From contig NZ_NJIG01000005.1 of assembly GCF_002209535.1 (NCBI RefSeq), positions 1-64,000 of the forward strand: a DNA stretch of 64,000 nucleotides. The letters are read 5' to 3'. The stretch's first letter is position 1. Every line of letters starts with the position of its first letter. This document shows, in pieces, positions 16,306-24,596 of this stretch. Under the pieces are notes generated by a model that worked only from the letters and a program-made list of their open reading frames with translations, ran no database searches and was not told where the DNA came from. Both the position numbers and the translations under genes were made by a program. The DNA comes from Achromobacter marplatensis (lineage in GTDB: Bacteria; Pseudomonadota; Gammaproteobacteria; Burkholderiales; Burkholderiaceae_B).

Positions 16306-17838
16306 ATGCAATCCCTACGCACCACCTTCACCGCCGCCGCCCTGACCCTGGCGCTGGGCGGCGCGCTGCCCGCCGTCTTCTCGACCGCGCATGCCGCGGG
16401 CACGCTCAGCGTGGCCATCAACCAGGACCCGGGCAGTTGGGATCCGATCGACACCTTCGTGACCTTCTGGGGTTCCGTGGGCGGCAACCTGTACGACGGC
16501 CTGACGATGCGCGGCGCCGACCTGAAGCTGCAGCCGGGCCTGGCCACCAGCTGGGAATACCTGGACGAGAACAAGCGCCTGCGCTTCAAGCTGCGCGAAG
16601 GCGTCAAGTTCCACAACGGCGAACCCTTCAACGCGGAAGCGGTGAAGTTCACCTTCGACCGCCTGCTGGGCGCGGAAGGCGCCAAGGGCCCGCAAAAGTC
16701 CAACTACGACTCGATCGGCGAGGTCAAGGTCGTGGACGAGCACACCGTCGACTTCATCCTGAAGCAACCCGACCCCGTGCTGCTGACCAAGCTGGCCGGC
16801 TACGGCGCCATGATCGTGCCGCCGAAGTACATCAAGGAAAAGGGCGAAGACTTCTTCAACACGAACCCGGTCGGCACCGGCCCGTTCAAGTTCGAAAGCT
16901 ACCAGCCCAAGGTCAATGTGACCCTGGCGCGCAATGACGAATACTGGGGCGGCAAGCCCAAGCTGGACAAGGTCGTGTACCGCTTCATCGGCGAACCCGG
17001 CACCCAGGTCGCCGAACTGCAGGCCGGCCGCATCGACATCGCCACGCTGATCCCGCTGGGCCTGATCGACACCGTGAAGAAGTCCGGCAACGCCGACGTG
17101 ATCTCGACCGGCGGCCCCGTGGCCTTCGCCCTGCGCTACAACACCAAGGGCGGCATCACCCAGAACCGCGACGTGCGCCGCGCGCTGATCATGGCCGTCG
17201 ACCGTGAAGCCATCGTCAAGCAGCTGCTGCTGGGCCAGGCCAAGGTCATCGCCAGCTTCCAGGGCCCGCAGTCCTTCGGCTACAACCCCGAACAGAAGCC
17301 CCTGCCGTTCAACCCCGCCGAAGCCAAGAAGCTGCTGGCCGCGGCCGGCGTGAAGCCGGGCGCCACCGTGCAGATCGACGTGCGCGGCAGCGACTCGAAC
17401 TTCCGCGAAGTGGCCCAGGCCGTGTCGGGCTACCTGCAAGCCGTGGGCGTGCGCGCGACCATCAAGCCGTACGAAACCGGCGTGCTGCTCAATGACATCA
17501 TCCCGGGCGGCAAGACCGGCGAAATGTGGCAGAACCAGTGGGGCGGCTGGACGTACGACTACGACAACACCGCCTACCTGATGTACCACACGGGCCAGAA
17601 GTGGAACCCGTACGACAACGACGCCAAGCTCAACGGCATGCTGGAAGCGCAACGCACCGTCTACGACGTGAAGAAGCGCGAAGCCATGCTGCAGGAGATT
17701 GCCGGCTACGTGGCCGACCAGGCGCTGGAACTGCCGTTGTACAGCCTGAATACGATCGTGGGCGTGAACAAGCGCGTGAAGAACCTGGAAGTCCCCGGCG
17801 ACATCCGTTTCCGCTTCCTTGAAGCCAGCGTAGATTGA
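16306..17838 (+). CDS. ABC importer periplasmic binding protein, family 5 (peptide/glutathione type)
   Basis: 510-residue extracytoplasmic solute receptor of SBP family 5. A Sec signal peptide ends near TAHAA. The mature protein opens with GTLSVAINQDPGSWDP and carries the family segment WEYLDENKRLRFKLREGVKFHNGEPF, typical of DppA/GsiB relatives. The ATG at 16306 is chosen because ggag lies at 16297-16300; the frame is open further upstream, but that stretch does not resemble a signal sequence. Substrate is unknown; the downstream M14 carboxypeptidase favours a peptide. Confidence 0.9.
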   Translation: MQSLRTTFTAAALTLALGGALPAVFSTAHAAGTLSVAINQDPGSWDPIDTFVTFWGSVGGNLYDGLTMRGADLKLQPGLATSWEYLDENKRLRFKLREGVKFHNGEPFNAEAVKFTFDRLLGAEGAKGPQKSNYDSIGEVKVVDEHTVDFILKQPDPVLLTKLAGYGAMIVPPKYIKEKGEDFFNTNPVGTGPFKFESYQPKVNVTLARNDEYWGGKPKLDKVVYRFIGEPGTQVAELQAGRIDIATLIPLGLIDTVKKSGNADVISTGGPVAFALRYNTKGGITQNRDVRRALIMAVDREAIVKQLLLGQAKVIASFQGPQSFGYNPEQKPLPFNPAEAKKLLAAAGVKPGATVQIDVRGSDSNFREVAQAVSGYLQAVGVRATIKPYETGVLLNDIIPGGKTGEMWQNQWGGWTYDYDNTAYLMYHTGQKWNPYDNDAKLNGMLEAQRTVYDVKKREAMLQEIAGYVADQALELPLYSLNTIVGVNKRVKNLEVPGDIRFRFLEASVD

Positions 17839-17845
17839 ACCCACC

Positions 17846-17925
17846 CCCGAAGCGCTCACGCGCTTCCCCCTCAAGGGGGCATGCCTAAGGACCGGCGGAG
17901 CCGGCTCCTTGGCATCCCACTGGCA
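17846..17925 (+). repeat. Intergenic multi-hairpin (REP-like) element between binding-protein and permease genes
   Basis: Three consecutive inverted repeats within about 70 bases: gaagcgc/gcgcttc (17849-17866), ccccc/ggggg (17866-17879) and a larger imperfect stem from atgcc (17881) to ggcat (17915). No T-run follows. Such clusters between binding-protein and permease genes protect the upstream mRNA and reduce downstream expression, as in malE-malF; that role is inferred here. Confidence 0.7.
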
Positions 17926-17988
17926 CTGTGCCCCTTGTGAAGCAATAACATTACCGACCCTCTCCGGCGCAAGCCGGGGCGGCGCCTT

Positions 17989-18912
17989 ATGACCGGATTT
18001 CTCATTAAACGCGTGTTGCAGGCGGTCTTCGTGATCGTCGCCGTGACGCTGCTTGTCTCCTATGCCGTGCGCCTGACCGGCGACCCCGCGCTGATGCTCA
18101 GCCAGGGCTCGGGCAGCGTCACCGAACAGGACCTGGCCAACATCCGCCAGGCGCTGGGCCTGAACCGCCCCTTCCACGAGCAATACCTGTCGTACATGCA
18201 GGGCCTGTTGCACGGCGACTTCGGCCGCAGCTTCATGGGCGGCACGTCGGTCGCCAAGCTGATCGGCGACGCGCTGCCCGCGACGCTGATGCTGGCTTTC
18301 ACGTCGCTGATCTTCTCGATCCTGATCTCGCTGCCGCTGGGCATCCAGGCGGCCATCAAGCGCGGCAAGACCACCGACCAGGCCATCCGCATCCTGTCGC
18401 TGGTGGGGCTGTCGTTCCCCAACTTCTGGCTGGCGCTGATGCTGGTGCTGCTGCTGTCGATCACGTTCCCGCTGCTGCCGCCTTCGGGCTGGAGCGGCCC
18501 GGCCAGCCTGATACTGCCGTCCCTGACGATGGCCATCATCCTCAGCGCCACCAATATCCGCCTGGTGCGCACGACCATGCTGGAAACGCTGTCGGCGCAA
18601 TACATCATGGTGGCGCGCAGCAAGGGCTTGAAGGAACGCGTGGTGCTGTACAAGCACGCGCTGCGCAATTGCGCAATTCCGCTGATCACCTACCTGGGCC
18701 TGCAGTTCGGCGGCCTGATCGGCGGCATCGTCGTCATCGAGATGGTGTTCAACTGGCCCGGCCTGGGCACGCTGGCGTTCGACGCGATTTCCGGCCGCGA
18801 CTACCCGGTGCTGCAAGGCACGGTCACCGTGCTGGCCACCGTCATCGTCCTGGTCAACCTGATCGTCGACATCGCCTATGGCATCGTCGATCCCCGTATC
18901 CGCACGCGGTAA
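17989..18912 (+). CDS. Peptide-type ABC importer permease (DppB/GsiC-like)
   Basis: 307-residue inner-membrane permease with an N-terminal transmembrane helix (FLIKRVLQAVFVIVAVTLLV), a periplasmic loop and five further helices. The cytoplasmic EAA-type loop that contacts the ATPase is visible around YIMVARSKGLKERVVLYKHALRN. The N-terminal KRVLQ and the segment LGLNRPFHEQYLSY are hallmarks of the DppB branch. It pairs with the DppC-like permease 5 bases downstream. Confidence 0.92.
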   Translation: MTGFLIKRVLQAVFVIVAVTLLVSYAVRLTGDPALMLSQGSGSVTEQDLANIRQALGLNRPFHEQYLSYMQGLLHGDFGRSFMGGTSVAKLIGDALPATLMLAFTSLIFSILISLPLGIQAAIKRGKTTDQAIRILSLVGLSFPNFWLALMLVLLLSITFPLLPPSGWSGPASLILPSLTMAIILSATNIRLVRTTMLETLSAQYIMVARSKGLKERVVLYKHALRNCAIPLITYLGLQFGGLIGGIVVIEMVFNWPGLGTLAFDAISGRDYPVLQGTVTVLATVIVLVNLIVDIAYGIVDPRIRTR

Positions 18913-18917
18913 GCATC

Positions 18918-19787
18918 ATGCAGACAACCACCCCCACCGCCGCCGCTCCCAAGCCCTTCAAACCGCGCAGCCGCTACCGTTCGCTGGAATTCGTGCTGGG
19001 CGCCCTGCTGACCGGCGTCATGGTCCTGCTGGTGCTGACCTCCGGCTGGCTGTTCCCGGACGGCGGCGAATCGATGGACCTGGCCGCCCGCCTGATGGCG
19101 CCCTTCTCGTCCGCCGCGCATCCGTTCGGCACCGACCCGCTGGGCCGCGACGTGCTGGCCCGCGTGATCGTCGGCGGCAAGATTTCGCTGATGGTGGGCT
19201 TCGCGTCCGTCCTGGGCGGCGCCCTGCTGGGCATCATCATGGGTCTGATCGCCGGCTACTACCGCGGCTTCTGGGACATGATCGTCATGCGTTTCGCCGA
19301 CGTGCAGCTGGCGCTGCCCTTCATCCTGGTGGCGATCACGTTCATCGCCATCCTGGGCGGCGGGCTGTTCAACGTCATCTTCTTCATGATCGTGTCGCAA
19401 TGGGTGCAATATGCGCGCCTGGTGCGGGCGCAGGTCCTGGCGCTGCGTGAACGCGAGTTCGTGCTGGCCGCCCGCGCCTTTGGCGTGCGCGATCTGGCGA
19501 TGATCCGCCACCACATCGTGCCCAATCTGCTGGGTCCGCTGGTGATCCTGATGACCTTGAACGTGGCCAACAACATCCTGCTGGAAAGCAGCCTGACCTT
19601 CCTGGGCCTGGGCGTGGATCCGATGATCCCCAGCTGGGGCGGTATGCTTGCGGATGGCCGCACCTACATGCAGACCGCATGGTGGGTCAGCGTCTTCCCG
19701 GGCCTGGCGATCATGCTGACCGTACTGGGCCTGAACCTGCTTGGCGACTGGCTGCGAGACCGCCTGGACCCCACCGGCAAGGTGTAA
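18918..19787 (+). CDS. Peptide-type ABC importer permease (DppC/GsiD-like)
   Basis: 289-residue second permease of the importer. It has the DppC-branch N-terminal extension, a first helix near VLGALLTGVMVLLVLTSGW, the conserved HPFGTDPLGRDVLARV segment and the EAA loop around FVLAARAFGVRDLAMIRHHIVPN. The ATG at 18918 follows the DppB-like stop by 5 bases; longer in-frame readings upstream overlap the preceding gene and are rejected. A strong terminator follows, so the four transporter genes form one transcription unit that can end here. Confidence 0.92.
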   Translation: MQTTTPTAAAPKPFKPRSRYRSLEFVLGALLTGVMVLLVLTSGWLFPDGGESMDLAARLMAPFSSAAHPFGTDPLGRDVLARVIVGGKISLMVGFASVLGGALLGIIMGLIAGYYRGFWDMIVMRFADVQLALPFILVAITFIAILGGGLFNVIFFMIVSQWVQYARLVRAQVLALREREFVLAARAFGVRDLAMIRHHIVPNLLGPLVILMTLNVANNILLESSLTFLGLGVDPMIPSWGGMLADGRTYMQTAWWVSVFPGLAIMLTVLGLNLLGDWLRDRLDPTGKV

Positions 19788-19792
19788 AGCAC

Positions 19793-19816
19793 AAATGCCC
19801 CGCAAGGGGCATTTTT
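19793..19816 (+). terminator. Rho-independent terminator after the first peptide importer
   Basis: Perfect 9-bp stem aaatgcccc/ggggcattt with a gcaa loop, running into a T-run, 5 bases after the permease stop codon. Confidence 0.9.
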
Positions 19817-19858
19817 CCCATTGCCGGGTGACGAAAGAACTCCGAAGGAACACAAAGC

Positions 19859-21598
19859 ATGTCTTTGCTGGAAAAAACATTCGACCGCACGCTGGACGCC
19901 TGGACCCACGCCTACATGGCGCCCGCCTGGCGCGGGGCGGTCGTGGAAGGTTGGCTGTTTGAGGGCGTGGACGCCCGCCGCGCGGCGGAAGCCCGGCTGG
20001 CGCAGGCCGGTGTGACGGCGCGCTTTCGCAGCGCGTACAAACCGCTGGTGCATTTCTTCCTGGAAGACGTCGAGCGCGAGGGCCTCGTGTCCGCCCTCGT
20101 GCGTTACCCGTTGCACGAGCATGCCCAGGCCAAGCGCTTCACGCTGGAAGCCTACCCGCTGGTCGCCCTGATGGAAGGCGTGCGCGTGGTGATGCAGGCC
20201 GGCGCATCCGACCTGCACTATGACGTCACGCTGACCTACGCCGACGGCCGCAAAGTAGAGACGCGCGTCTTCGCCCCCAACCAGCTGGGCCAGGCCCAGG
20301 ACGGCAAGCCTGAACTGTCGCCCACCGGCTGGCTGCGGGTACGCGACGCCGATGGCCAGGTGCAGACCGATGCCGCCCAGGCCACCGAATACCAGCAAGT
20401 GTTCCGCAGCATCGTCGACACCGTGCGCAACCACCCCTGGGGTGCGCACGAGCCGTACTTCGACCGCCTGGAAATCCGCGTCGACCTGCCGGGCATGGAC
20501 TTCGCCCTGCCCGTGGACGAAGAGATCGTCAGCACCTTCGAAGCGCTGCACGAGGATGTGTATTTTTCGTTGCTGGAACATTTCCAGCACCACTCCGGCC
20601 GCCCCTCCGGCGACCGCGGCCTGCAGCCCGGGCAGATCATTCCCGACATCCGACGCCATGACGGCGCCGCGCGCGTGCAGATTTCGGTCGAACCGTTCGA
20701 GGCGCCGGCGCCCGTTGTGGCCACCCCGCTTGACGCCCCGCTGGACCAGCGCCGTGAACCCCTGACGGCCGGCCAGATCGCCGGCTGCATGGCGGCGTTC
20801 GGCGGCGATGCGTTCCAGGCCGTCTCCCGCCAGGGCCGCCCGGTGCTGGGCACCTATGTGCGCGGCCCCGGCCCCGCCGTCTTCATTTCCGGTGCGCAGC
20901 ACGCCAACGAGACCTCGGGCGTCGTGGGCGCCCTGCGCGCCGCGCAGACGCTGGCCGCCCGCGGCAACGCGCACTTTGCGCTGATCGCCGCCGAGAACCC
21001 GGATGGCTACGCGCTCTTTAACCGCCTGCGCGAACACCATCCGCGCCACATGCTGCACGCGTCGCGCTACAGCGCCCTGGGCGACGACATCGCCTACCGC
21101 GAACACGCCCCATTCTTCGAACGCGACGGCCGCCACCAGGCGCACGCGATCAGCGGTGCGCAGCTGCACATCAACCTGCATGGCTACCCCGCGCACGAAT
21201 GGACGCGTCCGCTATCCGGCTACCTGCCTCGCAATTTCGAACTGTGGACGGTCCCCAAAGGCTTCTTCCTGGTGTTGCGCCATCATCCGGGCTGGAGCGA
21301 ACGCGCGCGCCGCCTGATCGAAGGCGTGACGGCCCGGCTGGCCCGCAATGTACCGGGGCTGGTGGAATTCAATGCGCGCCAGTTGGAACTCTTTCATGCG
21401 CACGCGCTCGAATCCGGCTTCGACGTGCTGAACGGCATTCCGGTGCAGATCACCGAGAGCGATCGCGAAGAGCTGCCGCTGGCGCTGATCTCGGAGTTTC
21501 CGGATGAAACCGTGTACGGCGACCGCTTTGTTTTCGCGCATACTGTGCAAATGGAAACCGTCCTGGCGGCTACCGAGCTTTACCGTTCAGGACTGTAG
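19859..21598 (+). CDS. M14-family zinc carboxypeptidase-like peptidase
   Basis: 579-residue protein with the M14 zinc site: H348 and E351 in GAQHANETSG, and the third ligand in HINLHGYPAHEW near residues 437-441. No signal peptide is seen, so it should act in the cytoplasm. The N-terminal ~300 residues have no recognised domain and probably form an accessory domain. It lies 71 bases after the importer terminator on the same strand, suggesting that it trims peptides brought in by that importer. The ATG at 19859 is preceded by aaggaa. Exact substrate is unknown. Confidence 0.85.
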   Translation: MSLLEKTFDRTLDAWTHAYMAPAWRGAVVEGWLFEGVDARRAAEARLAQAGVTARFRSAYKPLVHFFLEDVEREGLVSALVRYPLHEHAQAKRFTLEAYPLVALMEGVRVVMQAGASDLHYDVTLTYADGRKVETRVFAPNQLGQAQDGKPELSPTGWLRVRDADGQVQTDAAQATEYQQVFRSIVDTVRNHPWGAHEPYFDRLEIRVDLPGMDFALPVDEEIVSTFEALHEDVYFSLLEHFQHHSGRPSGDRGLQPGQIIPDIRRHDGAARVQISVEPFEAPAPVVATPLDAPLDQRREPLTAGQIAGCMAAFGGDAFQAVSRQGRPVLGTYVRGPGPAVFISGAQHANETSGVVGALRAAQTLAARGNAHFALIAAENPDGYALFNRLREHHPRHMLHASRYSALGDDIAYREHAPFFERDGRHQAHAISGAQLHINLHGYPAHEWTRPLSGYLPRNFELWTVPKGFFLVLRHHPGWSERARRLIEGVTARLARNVPGLVEFNARQLELFHAHALESGFDVLNGIPVQITESDREELPLALISEFPDETVYGDRFVFAHTVQMETVLAATELYRSGL

Positions 21599-21606
21599 GC
21601 AGGATG

Positions 21607-21638
21607 AAGGCGCGGCGGCCAAGGACCGCGGCGCCTTT
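21607..21638 (+). terminator. Possible terminator after the M14 peptidase gene
   Basis: Inverted repeat aaggcgc/gcgcctt with partly paired GC-rich interior, 8 bases after the stop codon, followed by only a short T-run. Confidence 0.4.
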
Positions 21639-21661
21639 GGACAAACAGAATCAATAAGAAA

Positions 21662-22099
21662 ATGAATATCCGAGAACGCAATCACGGCGACGACCTGGTC
21701 CTGGCGGACATCTGGCTCCGTTCAGTGCGCGCCACGCATTCCTTCCTGACCGAAAAAGAAATCCAGGCCATGTACCCGCAGGTGCTCAACACCTACCTGC
21801 CATCGGTACGCGTGTGGGTCTGTGAAGACGATGCCGGTGAACTCGCCGGCTTCATGGGCCTGTCCGGCAACAAGGTGGAAATGCTGTTCGTGGACGCCAA
21901 CAAGCGCGGCAAAGGCGCCGGCCGCCGGCTGCTGAACTTCGCGCGTTCGCTGCACGGCACCCTGCTGGTGGATGTGAACGAACAGAACCCGCAAGCTCAC
22001 GGCTTCTACAAGCACTACGGATTCGAAGACGTGGGCAGGTCGGCCCAAGACGACGCGGGCCGACCGTTCCCGATCATCCACATGAAGTTGGCAGGTTGA
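21662..22099 (+). CDS. yjaB: GNAT N-acetyltransferase, YjaB-like
   Basis: 145-residue single-domain acetyltransferase. The acetyl-CoA pyrophosphate loop is RGKGAGRRLL near residues 81-90, preceded by the beta strand VEMLFVDANK. The C-terminal NVNEQNPQA-like and GFYKHYGFEDVGRSAQDD segments match YjaB. The natural acceptor is unknown. Its last 26 bases overlap the convergent OXLD1-like gene. Confidence 0.8.
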   Translation: MNIRERNHGDDLVLADIWLRSVRATHSFLTEKEIQAMYPQVLNTYLPSVRVWVCEDDAGELAGFMGLSGNKVEMLFVDANKRGKGAGRRLLNFARSLHGTLLVDVNEQNPQAHGFYKHYGFEDVGRSAQDDAGRPFPIIHMKLAG

Positions 22100-22277
22100 C
22101 CTGCACTTCGTGGCGGGCGCGCCAGGCCTTTAGCGCCTCGCGGTAGGCTTCCATGGCCTCGTCATAGCGGTCGTATACGCAGGGGATGCAACCGCTGTTG
22201 CAGCATTCCTCGGGCGCGGGGCGCTCCGGCGGAACGGGCTGCGGGTCGTTGTCTTCGGGAAGGGTCGTCGTGCTCAT
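22074..22277 (-). CDS. Small OXLD1/oxidoreductase-like domain protein
   Basis: 67-residue protein carrying the signature CCNSGCIPCVYDRYDEAMEAY, the Cys-rich motif of the oxidoreductase-like (OXLD1) family found in proteobacteria and mitochondria. The four cysteines could bind a metal or thiol partner; function is not established. Convergent with and overlapping the end of the yjaB-like gene by 26 bases. Confidence 0.8.
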   Translation of the reverse strand: MSTTTLPEDNDPQPVPPERPAPEECCNSGCIPCVYDRYDEAMEAYREALKAWRARHEVQVNLPTSCG

Positions 22278-22307
22278 GACGCAATGTTAGCGCCGATCCG
22301 CCCGCCC

Positions 22308-22865
22308 TCAGGCACTGGCTGGCGCGTGGGCGGCCCGCCATTCCCTGCGCCGGATTTCATAGCGGACCTTGGCGCTGGCATCGTCACCCCCCGTTTCGCC
22401 CACATACCGCAAGCCGGTCTTTTCCATGACGCGGCGAGACGCCGCATTGGAGCGCAGCGCCACGGCTGACAGCACGTCCACCGGCAACAATTCGAACCCC
22501 ATTTCGATCAACGAGGCGGCGATCTCGCCCGCGTAGCCCTGCCCCCAGCAGTCGGGCTGAAAGGCGTAGGCAAGCTCGATGGCGCCGTGGTCGCCGGACA
22601 CCGTGTACTTCAGGCCGGCACGGCCCGCCAGCGCACCCGTGTGGCGATCTTCCAGCACATACATGCCATACCCGTACTCGTCCCAATGCGAGACGTTCTG
22701 CGCCACGTAGAGCCGGCTGGCGGCGGCGTCGCGGGTACCGCCCATCGTCTCCATCAGATCGGCATTGGCGTGCATGTCGGTGATGAACGGCAGATGCCCC
22801 TGCCGCATGCGCTGCGCGCGCAGCCGCGGAGTCAGGAAAATGTCAGGAAACACGGATTGCGGCAT
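22308..22865 (-). CDS. GNAT acetyltransferase, RimJ/RimL type
   Basis: 185-residue protein of the acetyltransf_3 type. It opens with IFLTPRLRAQRMR, contains the acetyl-CoA site around CWGQGYAGEIAASLIEMGFE (about residues 109-128), and has the conserved NAASRRVMEKTGLRYVGE end. These enzymes acetylate protein N-termini or small amines; the target is unknown. It is followed 30 bases downstream by the OXLD1-like gene on the same strand, so expression in the reverse order is unlikely to be coupled. Confidence 0.85.
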   Translation of the reverse strand: MPQSVFPDIFLTPRLRAQRMRQGHLPFITDMHANADLMETMGGTRDAAASRLYVAQNVSHWDEYGYGMYVLEDRHTGALAGRAGLKYTVSGDHGAIELAYAFQPDCWGQGYAGEIAASLIEMGFELLPVDVLSAVALRSNAASRRVMEKTGLRYVGETGGDDASAKVRYEIRRREWRAAHAPASA

Positions 22866-22984
22866 GACAAACGGGCCTATGAGGTGACGGCTCCATCATA
22901 GCGTCGCCGGGCCGCTACCGGCATCATGTCTGCCGGTGCGACCCGTGTCTTACGCCGCCGTCGAAGCCGAAAACGGTACCCGGC

Positions 22985-24508
22985 TTACTTGGGCGGAAGC
23001 GCGCGCGCCGCCAACGGCGGATCAGCCTTCAGGATGTCGAAAATGCGCTTGCCCACGCGGCCGTCCTGCGGCAGGTTGCGGCGCTCTTGCTCGGCGCGCA
23101 CCGCGTCGCGGGTCTTGGCGCCGGGAATGCCGTCCGCCACGCCGATGTCATAGCCGCGGCCATAGAGGTCTTCCTGCAGTTGCTTAATCTCGGCGCGCGA
23201 CAGGCCGGGATCGTCGGTGGGCCAGGCCGCGACGATGCCAGGGCCGCCCTGCAAGCGGTTCAGCAGCAGCGACACGGCCAGGCCGTAGCGGCGCGACTGG
23301 TTGTAATGCAGGATGGCGTCGAAATTCACCGTGGCCAGGAACACCGGGCCCTTGGCGCCGGTGGGCGCAAACAGATAGGCCTGCTCGTCGTTGCCCGACG
23401 GCAGCTTGAGCACCGAGCCGTCGCCTTGTTTCAAGCCTGCCTGGGCCCATTGCGCGATGCTGCGGCGGTCTTGCGAACCCACGTACTCCGCGTCGGGCTC
23501 GGGCGGAATCGCAGCGGCGATTTCAGCCGGCACGCGCACTTCCACGACAGCCGGCAGGCCATGCGTCCACTTGGCGCGGCGCTTGCGCAAATGGTTGGCG
23601 GTGGAGGCCAGCGCATCGGGCAGCGAGTTGTAGAGGTCGATACGGCCATCGCCGTCGCCGTCCGCGGCCAATTCGTAGAACGAGGTCGGGATGAACTGCG
23701 TCATGCCGAATGCGCCGCTCCAGGAACCCACGAAACTGTCGGCGGGGACCGTGCCGTCGCGCAGCAGGCGCACCGAGGCGTAGGCGTTCTTTTCCCACAG
23801 CGTCTTGTTTTCGGTGCAGGCGCGCGTCAACCAGGCGTTGAGCACGTCGGTCTTGCCGATCTGGCGGCCGTAGTTCGTTTCGATACCGAAGATGGCGACG
23901 AGCGTGGCCGGATCCACCTGATACTGCTGGCCGATCGCATTCAGTTGCGGCCCGACCTTCTTCATCACGGCGCGGCCGTCGTTGACGCGTTCATCATCAA
24001 CCGTCTTGGCGATGTAGTCCCACCAGCTTTCGCGCCCTTCCGGCTGGCCCTTAGCGGATGCCACGGTCGTCGGCAACAGCTTGGCGTTGGCGGTGTACTT
24101 GTCCCAGTCGGCCACCGTCAGGCCGTTTGCCGTGGCGCCCTTGCGCAGCTTTGCGATGCACGCCTTGGTGTCCAGTTCGGTCGGGATAATGACCGTGGGC
24201 GCCGCGGCAGGCTCCGTTGTGGCCGTCGCGGCGGGCACTTGGGCCGGGGCCGGGGTCGCCGTGGCGGCCGGAACCTCTGTGGCGGCGGGCTTTTTCGCCG
24301 CCTCTTGCGCGGCCGTCACATCGTCGAAGGAGCGCTTGGGCGTCAAGGCCGGTTGCACCGGCGCCGGGGCGGGCGATTGGACGCGCGAACCGGTCGCCGA
24401 CTCGGGCGATTGCGCGTGGGCGGCGCCGGCGGCTGCCGCCATCACGGCGGCAGCCAGCAAGGCGCGGGAAAAGGTATCGATTCGAGGGCCTGAGGAACGC
24501 TGGCGCAT
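22985..24508 (-). CDS. Lytic murein transglycosylase, MltB type, with peptidoglycan-binding domain
   Basis: 507-residue periplasmic enzyme that cleaves the glycan strands of peptidoglycan. A signal peptide ends near AAHAQ and is followed by a Pro/Ala-rich linker to about residue 115. The SLT_2 catalytic domain has its acid glutamate in FGIETNYGR (about E210) and the conserved SWSGAFGMTQFIPTSF segment. A C-terminal PG_binding_1 domain is seen around IKQLQEDLYGRGYDIGVADG. No lipobox is present, so unlike E. coli MltB it is probably a soluble periplasmic form. Confidence 0.9.
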   Translation of the reverse strand: MRQRSSGPRIDTFSRALLAAAVMAAAAGAAHAQSPESATGSRVQSPAPAPVQPALTPKRSFDDVTAAQEAAKKPAATEVPAATATPAPAQVPAATATTEPAAAPTVIIPTELDTKACIAKLRKGATANGLTVADWDKYTANAKLLPTTVASAKGQPEGRESWWDYIAKTVDDERVNDGRAVMKKVGPQLNAIGQQYQVDPATLVAIFGIETNYGRQIGKTDVLNAWLTRACTENKTLWEKNAYASVRLLRDGTVPADSFVGSWSGAFGMTQFIPTSFYELAADGDGDGRIDLYNSLPDALASTANHLRKRRAKWTHGLPAVVEVRVPAEIAAAIPPEPDAEYVGSQDRRSIAQWAQAGLKQGDGSVLKLPSGNDEQAYLFAPTGAKGPVFLATVNFDAILHYNQSRRYGLAVSLLLNRLQGGPGIVAAWPTDDPGLSRAEIKQLQEDLYGRGYDIGVADGIPGAKTRDAVRAEQERRNLPQDGRVGKRIFDILKADPPLAARALPPK

Positions 24509-24596
24509 GGTAATCCTGAAAAATCGAAGTCAGGCAGGATCGTACCGCGACCAGCCGCCGAAATCGAACCGTGCGCCGTCGCACCGCAACCTGGCG

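Noticed and set aside
16315..18816. 833-residue minus-strand frame opposite the binding-protein and permease genes
   Set aside because: His/Gln/Arg/Val-rich shadow translation; the plus-strand genes have signal peptide, family motifs and ribosome-binding sites.
22074..22099. Overlap of convergent genes as a sign of a wrong call
   Set aside because: Both proteins show clear family motifs away from the overlap, so a 26-base tail-to-tail overlap is accepted as real. The same holds less firmly at 45757-45782, where the plus-strand protein is unrecognised.
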